Positions 28,851 through 38,868 of a stretch of DNA of 64,000 nucleotides are shown one piece after another. The stretch lies in the NCBI GenBank assembly GCA_001784555.1, contig MFRM01000017.1:40020-104019 (forward strand), written 5' to 3'. The stretch is from Candidatus Melainabacteria bacterium RIFCSPHIGHO2_02_FULL_34_12. Lineage in GTDB: Bacteria; Cyanobacteriota; Vampirovibrionia; 2-02-FULL-35-15. Position 1 is the stretch's first letter. Each line of letters starts with the position of its first letter. The notes under the pieces were generated by a model. It did no database searches. It worked only from the letters and a program-made list of their open reading frames with translations, and had not been told where the DNA came from. The position numbers were made by a program, and so were the translations under genes.

Positions 28851-31139
28851 CTATGTCGTAGCAAATCCCCCCTGAAAAAGATCCCCAAAAAGATCAGCTA
28901 GTTGATCAGCTCCTAATTTAACTTTTTCTCCTTTTTCAGCAGCTTTAAATATATAGCTAAATAGTTTATAAAATGGGCTTTTGTTTCCATTTGTAGTTTT
29001 GAACATTGAAAGTATTTCAGAAGTACACATAGCAGTAAATTCACTAAGCGGAATTTCTACCATATGATTAATCTTTAGAGCTGCCGAAAATCCAGTAAGA
29101 CCCGAAACAGTTCTTGGGTCTGAAGTAGGCTCCAGCGCAATTTTAACCTTACCTCTACTTTTATCAATACTAAAGCCATGTGTATATGAAACAAGCTTAC
29201 CTGCTTCTAGCTCAACTTGTGAAACTCCTCTTGAAGTAAACACTCCTGAGTCATGTCCATAAATTTCACCTAAGATCTTTATGACTTCATCAGCACCTAT
29301 ACCATCACCTTGTAAACAACTCAACACGCGCTCCCTTATATCTAACTTATGATCTCTCAAATATCCCTTAACAAGTTCCTTTGCAACTCCATCTTTTAAA
29401 AGACCTTGGTATGTTAGATCATTTAATTCCTCGGCTTTAGCCTTTCTTGCAACTTGTGCTGCAACACAAATATCTCTTAATCCATCTATAGATAATTTAC
29501 AACCTGCAGCTTTTATCTTTTCATTTATTTTTTCTTCATTACCAAAGCTAGCCCATTGAGCATCAGTACATCCTAAGCGCTTTTCTCCATTTTCTGCAGC
29601 ACTTTCTCTTACAGCATCTGCTATATTACCCAAGGTTGTAGCACAATCAGGAACTGCTTTTTCTTCAATATAACGTCCATTCAAGAGATTAGAACCATAT
29701 TTTGAAGAAATTTCTACTAACAAAATGTCTCTAAGTTCTTTAATTCTAGTTGAAAACGGTGTATCAGCCGCTGGCTGATAAATTTGAGATAATACTTCCG
29801 GATCAAAGGTCAGTAACAAATTTTTTGCTAATATTTCAGCCTGCTCTTTCGGAGCAGGGTCATTTATTTCAATCTCAACAACTCCTAATCTTTCATTATG
29901 TGGAACAATTTTATCCTTTATAACTTGTGCCTTCTGTTTATCATCTAAACCGGCTGTGATCACATCAGTAAGTTCTGCTATATATTCTGCTCTTGTTTTG
30001 TTTGCAGTTAATATTATTGGACACTTTTGTTCTTTTACATTAATCAATGAATTAATCCCTGTTAATATTCCATATAGTTGTTGAATATCAACGCCTTCCT
30101 TAGCCATCTCACCTAACTTATCATATTCATCTATAAAGAATGCCAATTCTTCATTCTGGTGTTTCGGATCGTCCTTATATTCTTTAATTAGAGCCTTCAC
30201 ACGAGTAAGAAGCATATCAAACACTAATAATGGATTACTTGCTCTTTGCCTAAAAGCATCACCCACTCCTTTACCAGCTTTATCAGCTAATGCAGCTTTA
30301 TCATATTCAACTCGCCTAAGTTCATCCGCTCCTTTTACTAATGCTGGTACACTAATTTCTATAATCACAGGTTTTTTATTTCTAGCTTCAACTTTTCTTG
30401 CCCAGTTAGAAAGAATAACCTTAGCTCCAGTACTTTTTCCTGAACCAGACATACCACAAATAAATGCTGTTTCTGGTCTATTTGGTATTTGACTTCTGTT
30501 AAAAACCTTTCCTTGAATATCTCTTCTATATGTTAATTTTTTTTCTAAATCAGCTGCATCAGCATGAATTCCTTCTACTGACATCTCTGAATAAATATCT
30601 CTACCAGCCTTATTACTGATTCTCTTCTCTTGTAATCTACCTGCTTTGTCTGAACCCAATGCAAAATCTTCTTGAAATCTTGTAAGTTGACCAACAAAAG
30701 AAAGTACTGGTCCACCATACATAAGAACATTGCCTATAAGTCCTAAAATAGAACCAAAAATAGATCCTTCACCTGGAACATGACGCTCATTTCCATTTTG
30801 ATCAGTCACAGTTCTAGTTGCAGGTGAAATTTTATTCTTTATCCATTTAACAATTGCTCCAGGTATTACAGCCATATATCCATAGGTTAGAATTTGATTT
30901 TTAATAAAAAGCCAAATTTTACTAAGAGTATTTTGTTCCTGTTTTTCACCAGAGACTTCTTCTCTGTAGGGAATTTCATAATCACCAAAAGGACCATATG
31001 CTGCCCCACCAATTATTTGCTGTCCAAATTTATTTGATATTGCTTCGGAAATAAACTCGCCACCTTTTTGAAGCCAGCCCAACTGTGCTGCTCCGTCAAA
31101 GCCACCTATTCCACCAATACCTATGTTTAATAAAAACAA
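28851..31139 (-). CDS. membrane-anchored AAA/P-loop ATPase, 762 aa, unknown function
   Basis: FICGMSGSGKSTGAKVIL Walker A, ELAFFIDEYDKLG Walker B, CPIILTANKTR sensor-like; N-terminal hydrophobic YGYMAVIPGAIVKWI and GSILGLIGNVLMYGGPVLSFVG. Confidence 0.8.
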   Translation of the reverse strand: MFLLNIGIGGIGGFDGAAQLGWLQKGGEFISEAISNKFGQQIIGGAAYGPFGDYEIPYREEVSGEKQEQNTLSKIWLFIKNQILTYGYMAVIPGAIVKWIKNKISPATRTVTDQNGNERHVPGEGSIFGSILGLIGNVLMYGGPVLSFVGQLTRFQEDFALGSDKAGRLQEKRISNKAGRDIYSEMSVEGIHADAADLEKKLTYRRDIQGKVFNRSQIPNRPETAFICGMSGSGKSTGAKVILSNWARKVEARNKKPVIIEISVPALVKGADELRRVEYDKAALADKAGKGVGDAFRQRASNPLLVFDMLLTRVKALIKEYKDDPKHQNEELAFFIDEYDKLGEMAKEGVDIQQLYGILTGINSLINVKEQKCPIILTANKTRAEYIAELTDVITAGLDDKQKAQVIKDKIVPHNERLGVVEIEINDPAPKEQAEILAKNLLLTFDPEVLSQIYQPAADTPFSTRIKELRDILLVEISSKYGSNLLNGRYIEEKAVPDCATTLGNIADAVRESAAENGEKRLGCTDAQWASFGNEEKINEKIKAAGCKLSIDGLRDICVAAQVARKAKAEELNDLTYQGLLKDGVAKELVKGYLRDHKLDIRERVLSCLQGDGIGADEVIKILGEIYGHDSGVFTSRGVSQVELEAGKLVSYTHGFSIDKSRGKVKIALEPTSDPRTVSGLTGFSAALKINHMVEIPLSEFTAMCTSEILSMFKTTNGNKSPFYKLFSYIFKAAEKGEKVKLGADQLADLFGDLFQGGFATT

Positions 31140-31411
31140 CTATTTACTCTCCTGAAATATTACTCTTAAATACTCTTCTTAAATAACTCAGACCATATTT
31201 AATCCGATATTAACAAATTAAACTCTTAAAAGTAAATGGTTAAAGAAAAGATTTTCCTTAATGTTTTTCACACATAAAAAATCAACGGCATTTATAATAA
31301 AACAGAAGAGAAATATCGAAATTACTCAAATATGAAAAAAACATTAAGCCTACTGATTTCCTTAACCTGGTTTCTTAACCATAGGTATTCTGATGTTATA
31401 CTTCAAATATC

Positions 31412-31645
31412 ATGAATGAAAATTTTGACAACTTATTAAGTTCAATAAACAGCCTCCCAAAGTCAGAGCAAGACAAGCTTTTTAATTATCTTCTGTATAA
31501 AAAATCTGCTCTTTCACAAGACAAAAAAGAACTGATTGAATTTATGACAGCATCCTCTGAAAGAATTAAACAATGGATGAAAAGAACCGATAATCTTATA
31601 GAAAAAATGGATGACTTTTTTAATGACCTTAAGAAATCAGCTTAA
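31412..31645 (+). CDS. small hypothetical protein, 77 aa
   Basis: ORF overlapping the next ORF; helical/charged. Confidence 0.5.
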   Translation: MNENFDNLLSSINSLPKSEQDKLFNYLLYKKSALSQDKKELIEFMTASSERIKQWMKRTDNLIEKMDDFFNDLKKSA

Positions 31646-31994
31646 TGACAATTTACTAAAAGTTAAAGATAAAGTCTTAAAAGCTGAAGAAGCATATAAA
31701 TATTGTTTTTCATTAATACAATCATTTTTTGCTAACGAGTTAATTGATGATGATCTAAATAGAATTTTTGCTTTAAAAAAGGTTGAAATTGAAAGCACAT
31801 ATGAAAAATTAGAAAAGTTAACTGATTATTACAAAGCTTTTGAAAATCACAAAGACATAATCTCAGGGAATGATAGAACAATTAAAAATACATTTGAATT
31901 ACTTATTGAATTAAAAGATGAATTCAATAATCTTATTGCTGAAATTCAGGGATTTGCAATTTTTCTTGAAAATAGCCTAAAAGAAAAACAATGA
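31611..31994 (+). CDS. small coiled-coil hypothetical protein, 127 aa
   Basis: ORF overlaps ubiA-like start by 4 bp (ATGA), suggesting co-translation. Confidence 0.55.
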   Translation: MTFLMTLRNQLNDNLLKVKDKVLKAEEAYKYCFSLIQSFFANELIDDDLNRIFALKKVEIESTYEKLEKLTDYYKAFENHKDIISGNDRTIKNTFELLIELKDEFNNLIAEIQGFAIFLENSLKEKQ

Positions 31995-32845
31995 AAACTA
32001 TAACCAATTTTCTTAACTTAGTTAAATTCGAACACTCAGTTTTTGCCCTGCCATTTGCTCTCTCAGGAGCAATTCTGGCAGTTAAAAATGGCTTTCCTGA
32101 AATCACTACCATCTTATGGATTGTCTTAGCTATGGTCTCAGGAAGGTCGCTGGCTATGAGCTTAAATAGAATCATTGATAAAGATATTGACTCTAAAAAT
32201 CCCCGCACAAAGTTAAGAGAACTACCAAAAGGAATCTTAACCTTAAATCAGGCTATTTTATTTTCTATAATTTCACTTTCTGTTTTTATTTATTCAGCAC
32301 TGCAACTGCCTAGAATTTGTTTATATCTACTTCCAATAGCAGCAGTGTGGTTTTATGTTTATCCATTTACAAAAAGATTTACTTTTTTATCACATCTATG
32401 GCTTGGAATTGCAATTGGGGCTTCAGTAATTGCCGGATGGATTGCAGTTACTGGAAGTATTAATTCTATTATTCCATTTATTCTTTCATGTGCAGTAACT
32501 TTCTGGGTAGCCGGATTTGATGTCTTATATGCCTGTCAGGATTATGAGTTTGATAAAAAAAATGATCTTCACAGCATACCCAGTAAATTTGGAATTAAAA
32601 ACGCTCTTTTAATCTCAAGAGTTTTTCATTTAACTACAGTTACACTTTTGATCATTCTTGGATACTTTATAGAAAGTAGTTTTATTTACTGGATGAGTGT
32701 TATATTTGTAGCTTCTATGCTTACATATGAACAAAACCTCGTTAAAGAAAATGATTTGTCAAAATTAGACCTGGCATTTTTTACGCTTAACGGCTGGGTA
32801 AGTATGGGATTTCTAGGGTTTATGGTTATGGAGAAAGTGTTTTAG
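31991..32845 (+). CDS. ubiA: UbiA-family prenyltransferase (4-hydroxybenzoate polyprenyltransferase-like)
   Basis: KFEHSVFALPFALSGA, AMSLNRIIDKDIDSKNPRTKLRELP, CQDYEFDKKNDLHSIPSKFG. Confidence 0.92.
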   Translation: MKTITNFLNLVKFEHSVFALPFALSGAILAVKNGFPEITTILWIVLAMVSGRSLAMSLNRIIDKDIDSKNPRTKLRELPKGILTLNQAILFSIISLSVFIYSALQLPRICLYLLPIAAVWFYVYPFTKRFTFLSHLWLGIAIGASVIAGWIAVTGSINSIIPFILSCAVTFWVAGFDVLYACQDYEFDKKNDLHSIPSKFGIKNALLISRVFHLTTVTLLIILGYFIESSFIYWMSVIFVASMLTYEQNLVKENDLSKLDLAFFTLNGWVSMGFLGFMVMEKVF

Positions 32846-32868
32846 TTTATATGAAAGGAGAGCATAAA

Positions 32869-32924
32869 ATGTCATTGCTAGGATGAGATTGCCACGCCTC
32901 ATTTCATTCGGCTCGCAATGACAT
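32869..32924. repeat. short palindromic element with ATGTCATTGC/GCAATGACAT ends
   Basis: Perfect 10-bp terminal inverted repeat (32869-32878 / 32915-32924), interior GATTGCCACGCC...TTCGGCTCGC. Confidence 0.75.
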
Positions 32925-32930
32925 GAAGTC

Positions 32931-33914
32931 ATGCCAAAAGTTTTTGTAACCGGGGCTACCGGATTTATAGGGAATAACCTTGTTAGTAAATTACTTGAAA
33001 AAGGCTATGCCGTAAAGATTTTAGTAAGAGATAAATCTCTTCTGGATTTGTTTAAATGGAAGAATGATGTAGATATTTTACCGGGAGATATCTTAGAACC
33101 TGAAACATTTCAGGGAAAAATAAATGACTGTGAAATTATTATTCACGGGGCAGCGTTAATTGCCTTCTGGAATAGAATCTGGGATAAGCTTTACCAGGTA
33201 AATGTAATTGGGACAAGAAACATCCTGGACGAAGCATTAAAATCAGGTTGTAAAAAATTTATTCATATTAGCTCTGTTGCTGCTATAGGATATGGAGAAA
33301 AAGGTGAGTCTATAAATGAAGATCATTCATTTAACTGGAGTAAACATAAGATTTGCTATATGGAAACCAAACACGAAGCTGAAATTGAAGTCCACAAAGC
33401 TATTGCAAAAGGACTAAATGCCACCATGGTAAATCCTGCAAATGTATGGGGAGTGGGGGATTTTAGAGGAAGACGAGTACCCGTTATTAAAGTAGTTAGG
33501 CTCAGACAGCCATTTTATGTTCATGCCGGGACAAACTTTGTAGATGTAGATGCAGTCTGTGAAGGCATTATCAATGCAATACTGCTTGGAAAATGCGGCG
33601 AAAGATATATTCTGGGCGGAGAGAATCTTGAAATAAAAGATTTTCTTTCTACCATTGCTAGTGAGCTTGGAGTATCAAAACCATTTATAAAACTACCTAA
33701 ATTACCTATTGTTTTAGCTTCATATACACAGGAAGCTCTTGGAATGTTTACAGGAAAATCTCCAAGACCAGCCGCTTCACAGCTTTGTTTTTTTGGTAAA
33801 AATATTTACTATGACAGCAGTAAAGCTGCTACAGAATTAAAGATGCCTATAATTCCGTTTAGAGAGTGTATACATAAAACAATAAAATTTTACCAAGAAC
33901 AAAAACTACTATGA
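32931..33914 (+). CDS. NAD-dependent epimerase/dehydratase (extended SDR)
   Basis: VFVTGATGFIGNNLVSKLLEKG, HGAALIAFW, SSVAAIGYG, YMETKHEAE. Confidence 0.9.
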   Translation: MPKVFVTGATGFIGNNLVSKLLEKGYAVKILVRDKSLLDLFKWKNDVDILPGDILEPETFQGKINDCEIIIHGAALIAFWNRIWDKLYQVNVIGTRNILDEALKSGCKKFIHISSVAAIGYGEKGESINEDHSFNWSKHKICYMETKHEAEIEVHKAIAKGLNATMVNPANVWGVGDFRGRRVPVIKVVRLRQPFYVHAGTNFVDVDAVCEGIINAILLGKCGERYILGGENLEIKDFLSTIASELGVSKPFIKLPKLPIVLASYTQEALGMFTGKSPRPAASQLCFFGKNIYYDSSKAATELKMPIIPFRECIHKTIKFYQEQKLL

Positions 33915-34024
33915 GCGCGTGTCGGAGTGTCGGAGTATCGGCGTACTTCATAACGTAAAAGAATTCCTAGATCCGTTCTCTGTCCTCTCGCCGATACGCC
34001 TTTACGCCGGTTCGCCGTTACGTT

Positions 34025-35446
34025 CTATTTCCCTTCACATTTATGAATCTTTATAAAATTACTTTCACCACGTGCTGCAATAGGAAGACCACCAGTAACT
34101 ATAACAATGTCTCCTTTTTTAACCAGCTTATGCTCTATCAATGTTTTTTCAACCAGGTTCATCATGGCTTCAGTATCGTAAACATCCATTAGTAAAATCG
34201 GTGTAGTTCCCCAGCAAAGACTTAGCTGGCGACTAACCATTTCGTTCTGTGTTAGTGCTAATACTTTTACTGGCGGTCTTTGTTTTGAAACCAGCTTTGC
34301 AGTTGTCCCTGAAAGGGTAAAGGATGCAATAGCTGTTGCTTTTACACGTTCAGCCAGCTCACAGGCACTTCTTGCTAGATTTTCCTGGACAGTTTTAACA
34401 TCATGCCTTAATCTGGGTGCTACTGATTCTGCTTCAAGAGCAATCTTATGCATAGTTTCAACAGTAAGGGCTGGGTACTTACCGCTGGCAGTTTCCCCAG
34501 AAAGCATAATGGCATCTGTTCCATCAAAGATTGCATTTGCTACATCGCTAACCTCTGCCCTAGTGGGTTTTGGAGAATTAATCATAGATTCAAGCATCTG
34601 CGTAGCAGTAATAACCAGCACATTGTTTTCATTTGCCTGCTGAATAATTCTTTTTTGAATTGTAGGAAGTTTTTCAGGTGATAATTCTACGCCTAGATCA
34701 CCTCTGGCTACCATAATTCCATCAGCTACCTTTAAAATATTAGACAAATCATCTAATGCCTGCGGTTTTTCAATTTTTGCAATTATTTTTACAAATGAAT
34801 TCTTAGGAAGTAACTCTCTTAAAGCTAATATATCCTTAGCTGAACGTACAAAGGATAATGCAATTAAATCAACTTTATTATCAAGTCCATGTTTTAAATC
34901 TTTTTTATCTTTGTCAGTAAGCGGATTAAGATCTTTTAAATGTGTATCAGGAAAATTAACTCCTTTTCCGTCTTTCAGCTCTCCGCCGAAAAGGACCTGA
35001 CACTGGAGCTCTTTTGAATTTACTTTTCCAAGCACTTTCAGCTCAATCTTACCGTCATCCAAAAGCACTCTGTGAGAAGAAGTCAAGGTGTCAATGATCT
35101 TATTAAAATTAACTATTTGGAATTTTTTGTCCGTACCGGTAACAAATTCACTAGTTAAAATGATTTTTGATTTATCTTTTAAAGACACAGAGCCGTTTTT
35201 TAATTTTCCGACACGAATTTTTGGACCCTGAAGATCCAGCAAAATACCAATTTCTTTTTTTAATTTACCTGAGACTTTACGAATATTTTTTATCGTAAGA
35301 GTTCTCGTCGCAAGATCACTGTGAGAACAGTTTATACGGAAGACATTGGTCCCTGCTTTTATTAAAGCTTCTATGACATCAGGCTCTCTTGATGCAGGTC
35401 CTATCGTTGCAATTATTTTTGTTAGTCTGGATGTTTTCTCAGGCAC
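34025..35446 (-). CDS. pyk: pyruvate kinase
   Basis: TKIIATIGPASR, VFRINCSHSD, GIMVARGDLGVE, AIMLSGETASGKYP. Confidence 0.98.
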   Translation of the reverse strand: MPEKTSRLTKIIATIGPASREPDVIEALIKAGTNVFRINCSHSDLATRTLTIKNIRKVSGKLKKEIGILLDLQGPKIRVGKLKNGSVSLKDKSKIILTSEFVTGTDKKFQIVNFNKIIDTLTSSHRVLLDDGKIELKVLGKVNSKELQCQVLFGGELKDGKGVNFPDTHLKDLNPLTDKDKKDLKHGLDNKVDLIALSFVRSAKDILALRELLPKNSFVKIIAKIEKPQALDDLSNILKVADGIMVARGDLGVELSPEKLPTIQKRIIQQANENNVLVITATQMLESMINSPKPTRAEVSDVANAIFDGTDAIMLSGETASGKYPALTVETMHKIALEAESVAPRLRHDVKTVQENLARSACELAERVKATAIASFTLSGTTAKLVSKQRPPVKVLALTQNEMVSRQLSLCWGTTPILLMDVYDTEAMMNLVEKTLIEHKLVKKGDIVIVTGGLPIAARGESNFIKIHKCEGK

Positions 35447-35451
35447 TGCTA

Positions 35452-36378
35452 TTAGCTTTCCAGTATCATTTTTTTAATTTGTGCAGAAAGTTTTAATGCA
35501 TTTGAGAATTCTCTCTGCCACATATTTCTGCCAAATATAAGTCCTGTAGCTCCGTTATCCATTGCAGCTCTTGCTTTGTGCAAAAGATCTTCATCACTTT
35601 GTTTACTTCCACCGGAAAACAAAACCATAGTTTTCCCTGCTGCATGGACTACTTTTGCAATAGCTTCCTCATAGGATAGCTTAAGAGTATTGTAAGGCTT
35701 AGGAAGTTTATCAAGTTTTGCTTCATCAATCTTTGGAACATTGATTTTAACTATATCTGCTCCAAACTCGCATGCTAGTCTGCTTGCATAATCAACTGCA
35801 TAAAGACTGTCTTTTCCACCCTTTGCTTCAATGGCTAAACCTCTTGGATATGCCCAGACCACTAGCGGCATACCATATTTTTCACAGTCATATCTGACTT
35901 CGTTTAATTGTCTAATATCACGATCCTGTGAAGGCGAGCCTACATAAAGCGTGTAACCAACTGCATCTGCACCAAGCCTTACTGCATCTTCAACACATGC
36001 CGTAAGAGGAGAGAATGCATTATCATCTGATGGAACATTTGTCTTACCGTTAATTTTTAAAAGCAGCGGTACTCTTCCTACATATTTTCTGGAATATTTC
36101 GCTGCAAGTCCTATATGCAGTGCAATTGCAGAAAAGCCACCCTCAAGTGCCAGCCTGTATTGAAAATCAGGATCTTCGCTAGGCGGATTTACATAAAAAT
36201 TCAATGGTCCATGTTCAATCCCCTGATCAATAGGGAGAATCATCAGGGTTCCATTAGCTGGACCATGTTCATAAAGCATTCTAAATAATCTGGTCTTTTT
36301 ACCTATTGAAATGTCTAAATCATCTAATTTTGGTCTTTTAACTTTCATTTTAAATTCTGCTTTACCTGCTATTGCCAT
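35452..36378 (-). CDS. class I (DhnA/FbaB-type) fructose-bisphosphate aldolase
   Basis: LMILPIDQGIEHGPLNFY, LLLKINGKTN, ADIVKINVPK, GATGLIFGRNMWQRE. Confidence 0.92.
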   Translation of the reverse strand: MAIAGKAEFKMKVKRPKLDDLDISIGKKTRLFRMLYEHGPANGTLMILPIDQGIEHGPLNFYVNPPSEDPDFQYRLALEGGFSAIALHIGLAAKYSRKYVGRVPLLLKINGKTNVPSDDNAFSPLTACVEDAVRLGADAVGYTLYVGSPSQDRDIRQLNEVRYDCEKYGMPLVVWAYPRGLAIEAKGGKDSLYAVDYASRLACEFGADIVKINVPKIDEAKLDKLPKPYNTLKLSYEEAIAKVVHAAGKTMVLFSGGSKQSDEDLLHKARAAMDNGATGLIFGRNMWQREFSNALKLSAQIKKMILES

Positions 36379-36632
36379 TTATATACCCTCTCCTTTATTG
36401 TATTCATTAATCAAATCTTCTAACTGTCTTCATTGATAAACTTTACTATATTTTTTAGATATTTCATAATATTATAACTTGTTAATAATTTCTCAACTTA
36501 CATAACAAAATCAAGACCCCAATATACTCTTTTAATAGAGCAGAGCCACCGGAGTAATAAAAACTGTCAATGCACTATATTCATATTAAGAAACAAAAGT
36601 ATAATTACTTTTACTATAAGGTGGATAAAAAT

Positions 36633-37727
36633 ATGAGCAAAAAAGTAAATTTGATTTTAATATTAATTTTGTCTTTGTTTTTAATTAACTCCACATTTAA
36701 CGATACTCAATCTAAAATACTAATTGACTCTGACACCATAGCAAATATTGCAGAAGAAGTAAGTAACTCAGTCGTTAATATTGACACATCACTTGAAGTT
36801 AAAGCTGAAGAGCCAAAAGAAAAAAGTTTTAATTTTGAGCCTCAACCAGAAGCTGGAGGTGGCTCAGGAGTTATCATCAGAGAGAATGGTTACATCCTTA
36901 CCAGTTACCATGTAGTAAAAAATACAGATAAAATTAATGTCACTTTAAGAAATGGGAAAAAATATGAAGGTAAATTAGTTTCTAAAGACAGTTACAGTGA
37001 TATTGCAATAATAAAAATAAATGAAAACAATCTCCCAAAAGCAAGATTTGGAGACACAAATTTATTAAGACCAGGAGAATGGGTAATTGCAATTGGCTCT
37101 CCACTTGGACTTGAACATACAGTAACATTTGGAATAATCAGTGCTCTATCCAGGCATGTAGGAGTGACTTTTGGAGCTGCACAAGGTGCATACAAATACA
37201 TTCAAACCGATGCTGCAATAAATCCAGGTAATTCCGGTGGGCCTCTTGTTAATTTAAACGGCGAGATAATAGGAATAAACACTTTTATAATTGGGAGAAA
37301 TGCTCAAAACTTAAACTTTGCAATACCTGGGAATTATGTAAAAGAAATTGCAGATAAATTAATTTCAGAAGGCAGCATTAAACATCCTTATCTAGGAATT
37401 AAAATGACACGCCTTGAAGATGAACAAATAAAAACAGAAAGTATACCAAAAGATATAAAGGGTGCATATGTAGTAGAAGTAGTTCCTAATAGTCCTGCAC
37501 ACTTAAATGGAATACAACCAGGAGATATAATCCAAAAACTTGATGGGATATTAATAGACGATCCTACAAAAATTGCTGAAATTATAAGAAATAAAAAAGT
37601 AGGTAACAAGATTCACCTAAAGGTACTAAGAAATGGAGAAGCTAAAATTATAAAATTACTCATTGGGGATCTTCCGGATGAAGAAGATCTTACAAAAGAA
37701 GAGACAGAAGACAAAGAGAAGAAATAA
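36633..37727 (+). CDS. trypsin-like serine protease with PDZ domain (Deg/HtrA family); likely start ATG 36633
   Basis: GGGSGVIIRENGYILTSYHVVK (catalytic H), DIAIIKI (D), INPGNSGGPLVNLNGEIIGINT (S), PDZ NSPAHLNGIQPGDIIQKLDG; AGGTGG RBS before 36633. Confidence 0.95.
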   Translation: MSKKVNLILILILSLFLINSTFNDTQSKILIDSDTIANIAEEVSNSVVNIDTSLEVKAEEPKEKSFNFEPQPEAGGGSGVIIRENGYILTSYHVVKNTDKINVTLRNGKKYEGKLVSKDSYSDIAIIKINENNLPKARFGDTNLLRPGEWVIAIGSPLGLEHTVTFGIISALSRHVGVTFGAAQGAYKYIQTDAAINPGNSGGPLVNLNGEIIGINTFIIGRNAQNLNFAIPGNYVKEIADKLISEGSIKHPYLGIKMTRLEDEQIKTESIPKDIKGAYVVEVVPNSPAHLNGIQPGDIIQKLDGILIDDPTKIAEIIRNKKVGNKIHLKVLRNGEAKIIKLLIGDLPDEEDLTKEETEDKEKK

Positions 37728-38042
37728 CTACTTACTTACCTTACACAAAGATCTTAAATAATCATAACTATATATACCTGTGCTGTGGTTATCTGTCCAT
37801 GTAAAAGATAATGCATAATTTCCAACGATTTCAATATTTGTCAAATTTATATCTTCTGGAATATTTTCAATTTTAACTAGCCTTTCACCTGTAATTTCAT
37901 GCCTACATAAAGCACACATACATAAAGCTCTAAGCTCACGCAAACTATACAAACATTCTTTGCCATCATTCCAGATTATTTTAAGTTCACTTTGTGAATT
38001 TCTGGTAATAAGTTTGGGTACATGATACTCCATATACTTCAA
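37728..38042 (-). CDS. DUF971-like protein
   Basis: SELKIIWNDGKECLYSLRELRALCMCALC ... YALSFTWTDNHSTGIYSYDYLRSLC. Confidence 0.75.
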   Translation of the reverse strand: MKYMEYHVPKLITRNSQSELKIIWNDGKECLYSLRELRALCMCALCRHEITGERLVKIENIPEDINLTNIEIVGNYALSFTWTDNHSTGIYSYDYLRSLCKVSK

Positions 38043-38043
38043 A

Positions 38044-38853
38044 TCACAAAAATCTTGAATGCTTTAAAATTTCAGAGCATTTACATTTTTTCCTGTCATG
38101 AGGGATAATTTCAATTAACTTAAAAAGAACTTTTCTTAATTTTTCCAGATTTTGTTGAAATACTATCATTACCTCATTATGACTTACAGGCTGTACATCA
38201 CCAACCAGTCCTGAATCATAATCAGTAGCCAGTGCAATATTTACCACACACATTTCAAGCTCTTTAGCTAAATGTGCTTCTGGGTATTGAGTCATATTTA
38301 TCGTAGTCCACCCCATACTTGTAAACCATTTAGATTCAGCTTTTGTACTGAAGCGAGGTCCTTGTATAACTACAATAGTGCCAGTTTTATGACAGGTAAC
38401 TTTATTTTCTTCAGTAGCTTTAATTGCAAGTTCTCTTAATTCAGGACAATATGGATCTGCTGCACTAACATGCGTAGCTATAGGACCATCATAAAAAGTA
38501 TCAATTCTGCCCCTCGTTCTATCTATGTATTGATCACTTATTACAAAGTCACCAGGTTTAATTACCTTTTGCAAACTTCCTACAGCACATGGACTTATTA
38601 TTCTACTTATTCCAAGTTCTTTCATTGCCCAAAGATTTGCCCGGTAATTAATTTTTTGAGGAGGAATAGAGTGCTTTCTTCCGTGTCTTGGTAAAAAAGC
38701 TACAGTCTTATCGCCAACTTTGCCTAGAAACAAATTATCCGAGGGAGGACCATAGGGTGTTTCTACCGAAACTTCTTCAATCTTTTCAAGAAAATCATAA
38801 AACCCAGATCCACCAAATATTCCGATATCTGCTTTTTTATTTGTCATTATCAA
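38044..38853 (-). CDS. mtnP: S-methyl-5'-thioadenosine phosphorylase-like
   Basis: IGIFGGSGFYDFLE, FLPRHGRKHSIPPQKINYRANLWAMKELG, GPRFSTKAES, INMTQYPEAHLAKE. Confidence 0.95.
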   Translation of the reverse strand: MIMTNKKADIGIFGGSGFYDFLEKIEEVSVETPYGPPSDNLFLGKVGDKTVAFLPRHGRKHSIPPQKINYRANLWAMKELGISRIISPCAVGSLQKVIKPGDFVISDQYIDRTRGRIDTFYDGPIATHVSAADPYCPELRELAIKATEENKVTCHKTGTIVVIQGPRFSTKAESKWFTSMGWTTINMTQYPEAHLAKELEMCVVNIALATDYDSGLVGDVQPVSHNEVMIVFQQNLEKLRKVLFKLIEIIPHDRKKCKCSEILKHSRFL

Positions 38854-38868
38854 ACCTCATCTTTTCCT

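Noticed and set aside
31412-31994. Two small ORFs considered as a toxin-antitoxin pair
   Set aside because: Overlapping small ORFs fit the layout, but neither shows a recognisable toxin or antitoxin motif and they run into the ubiA-like gene.
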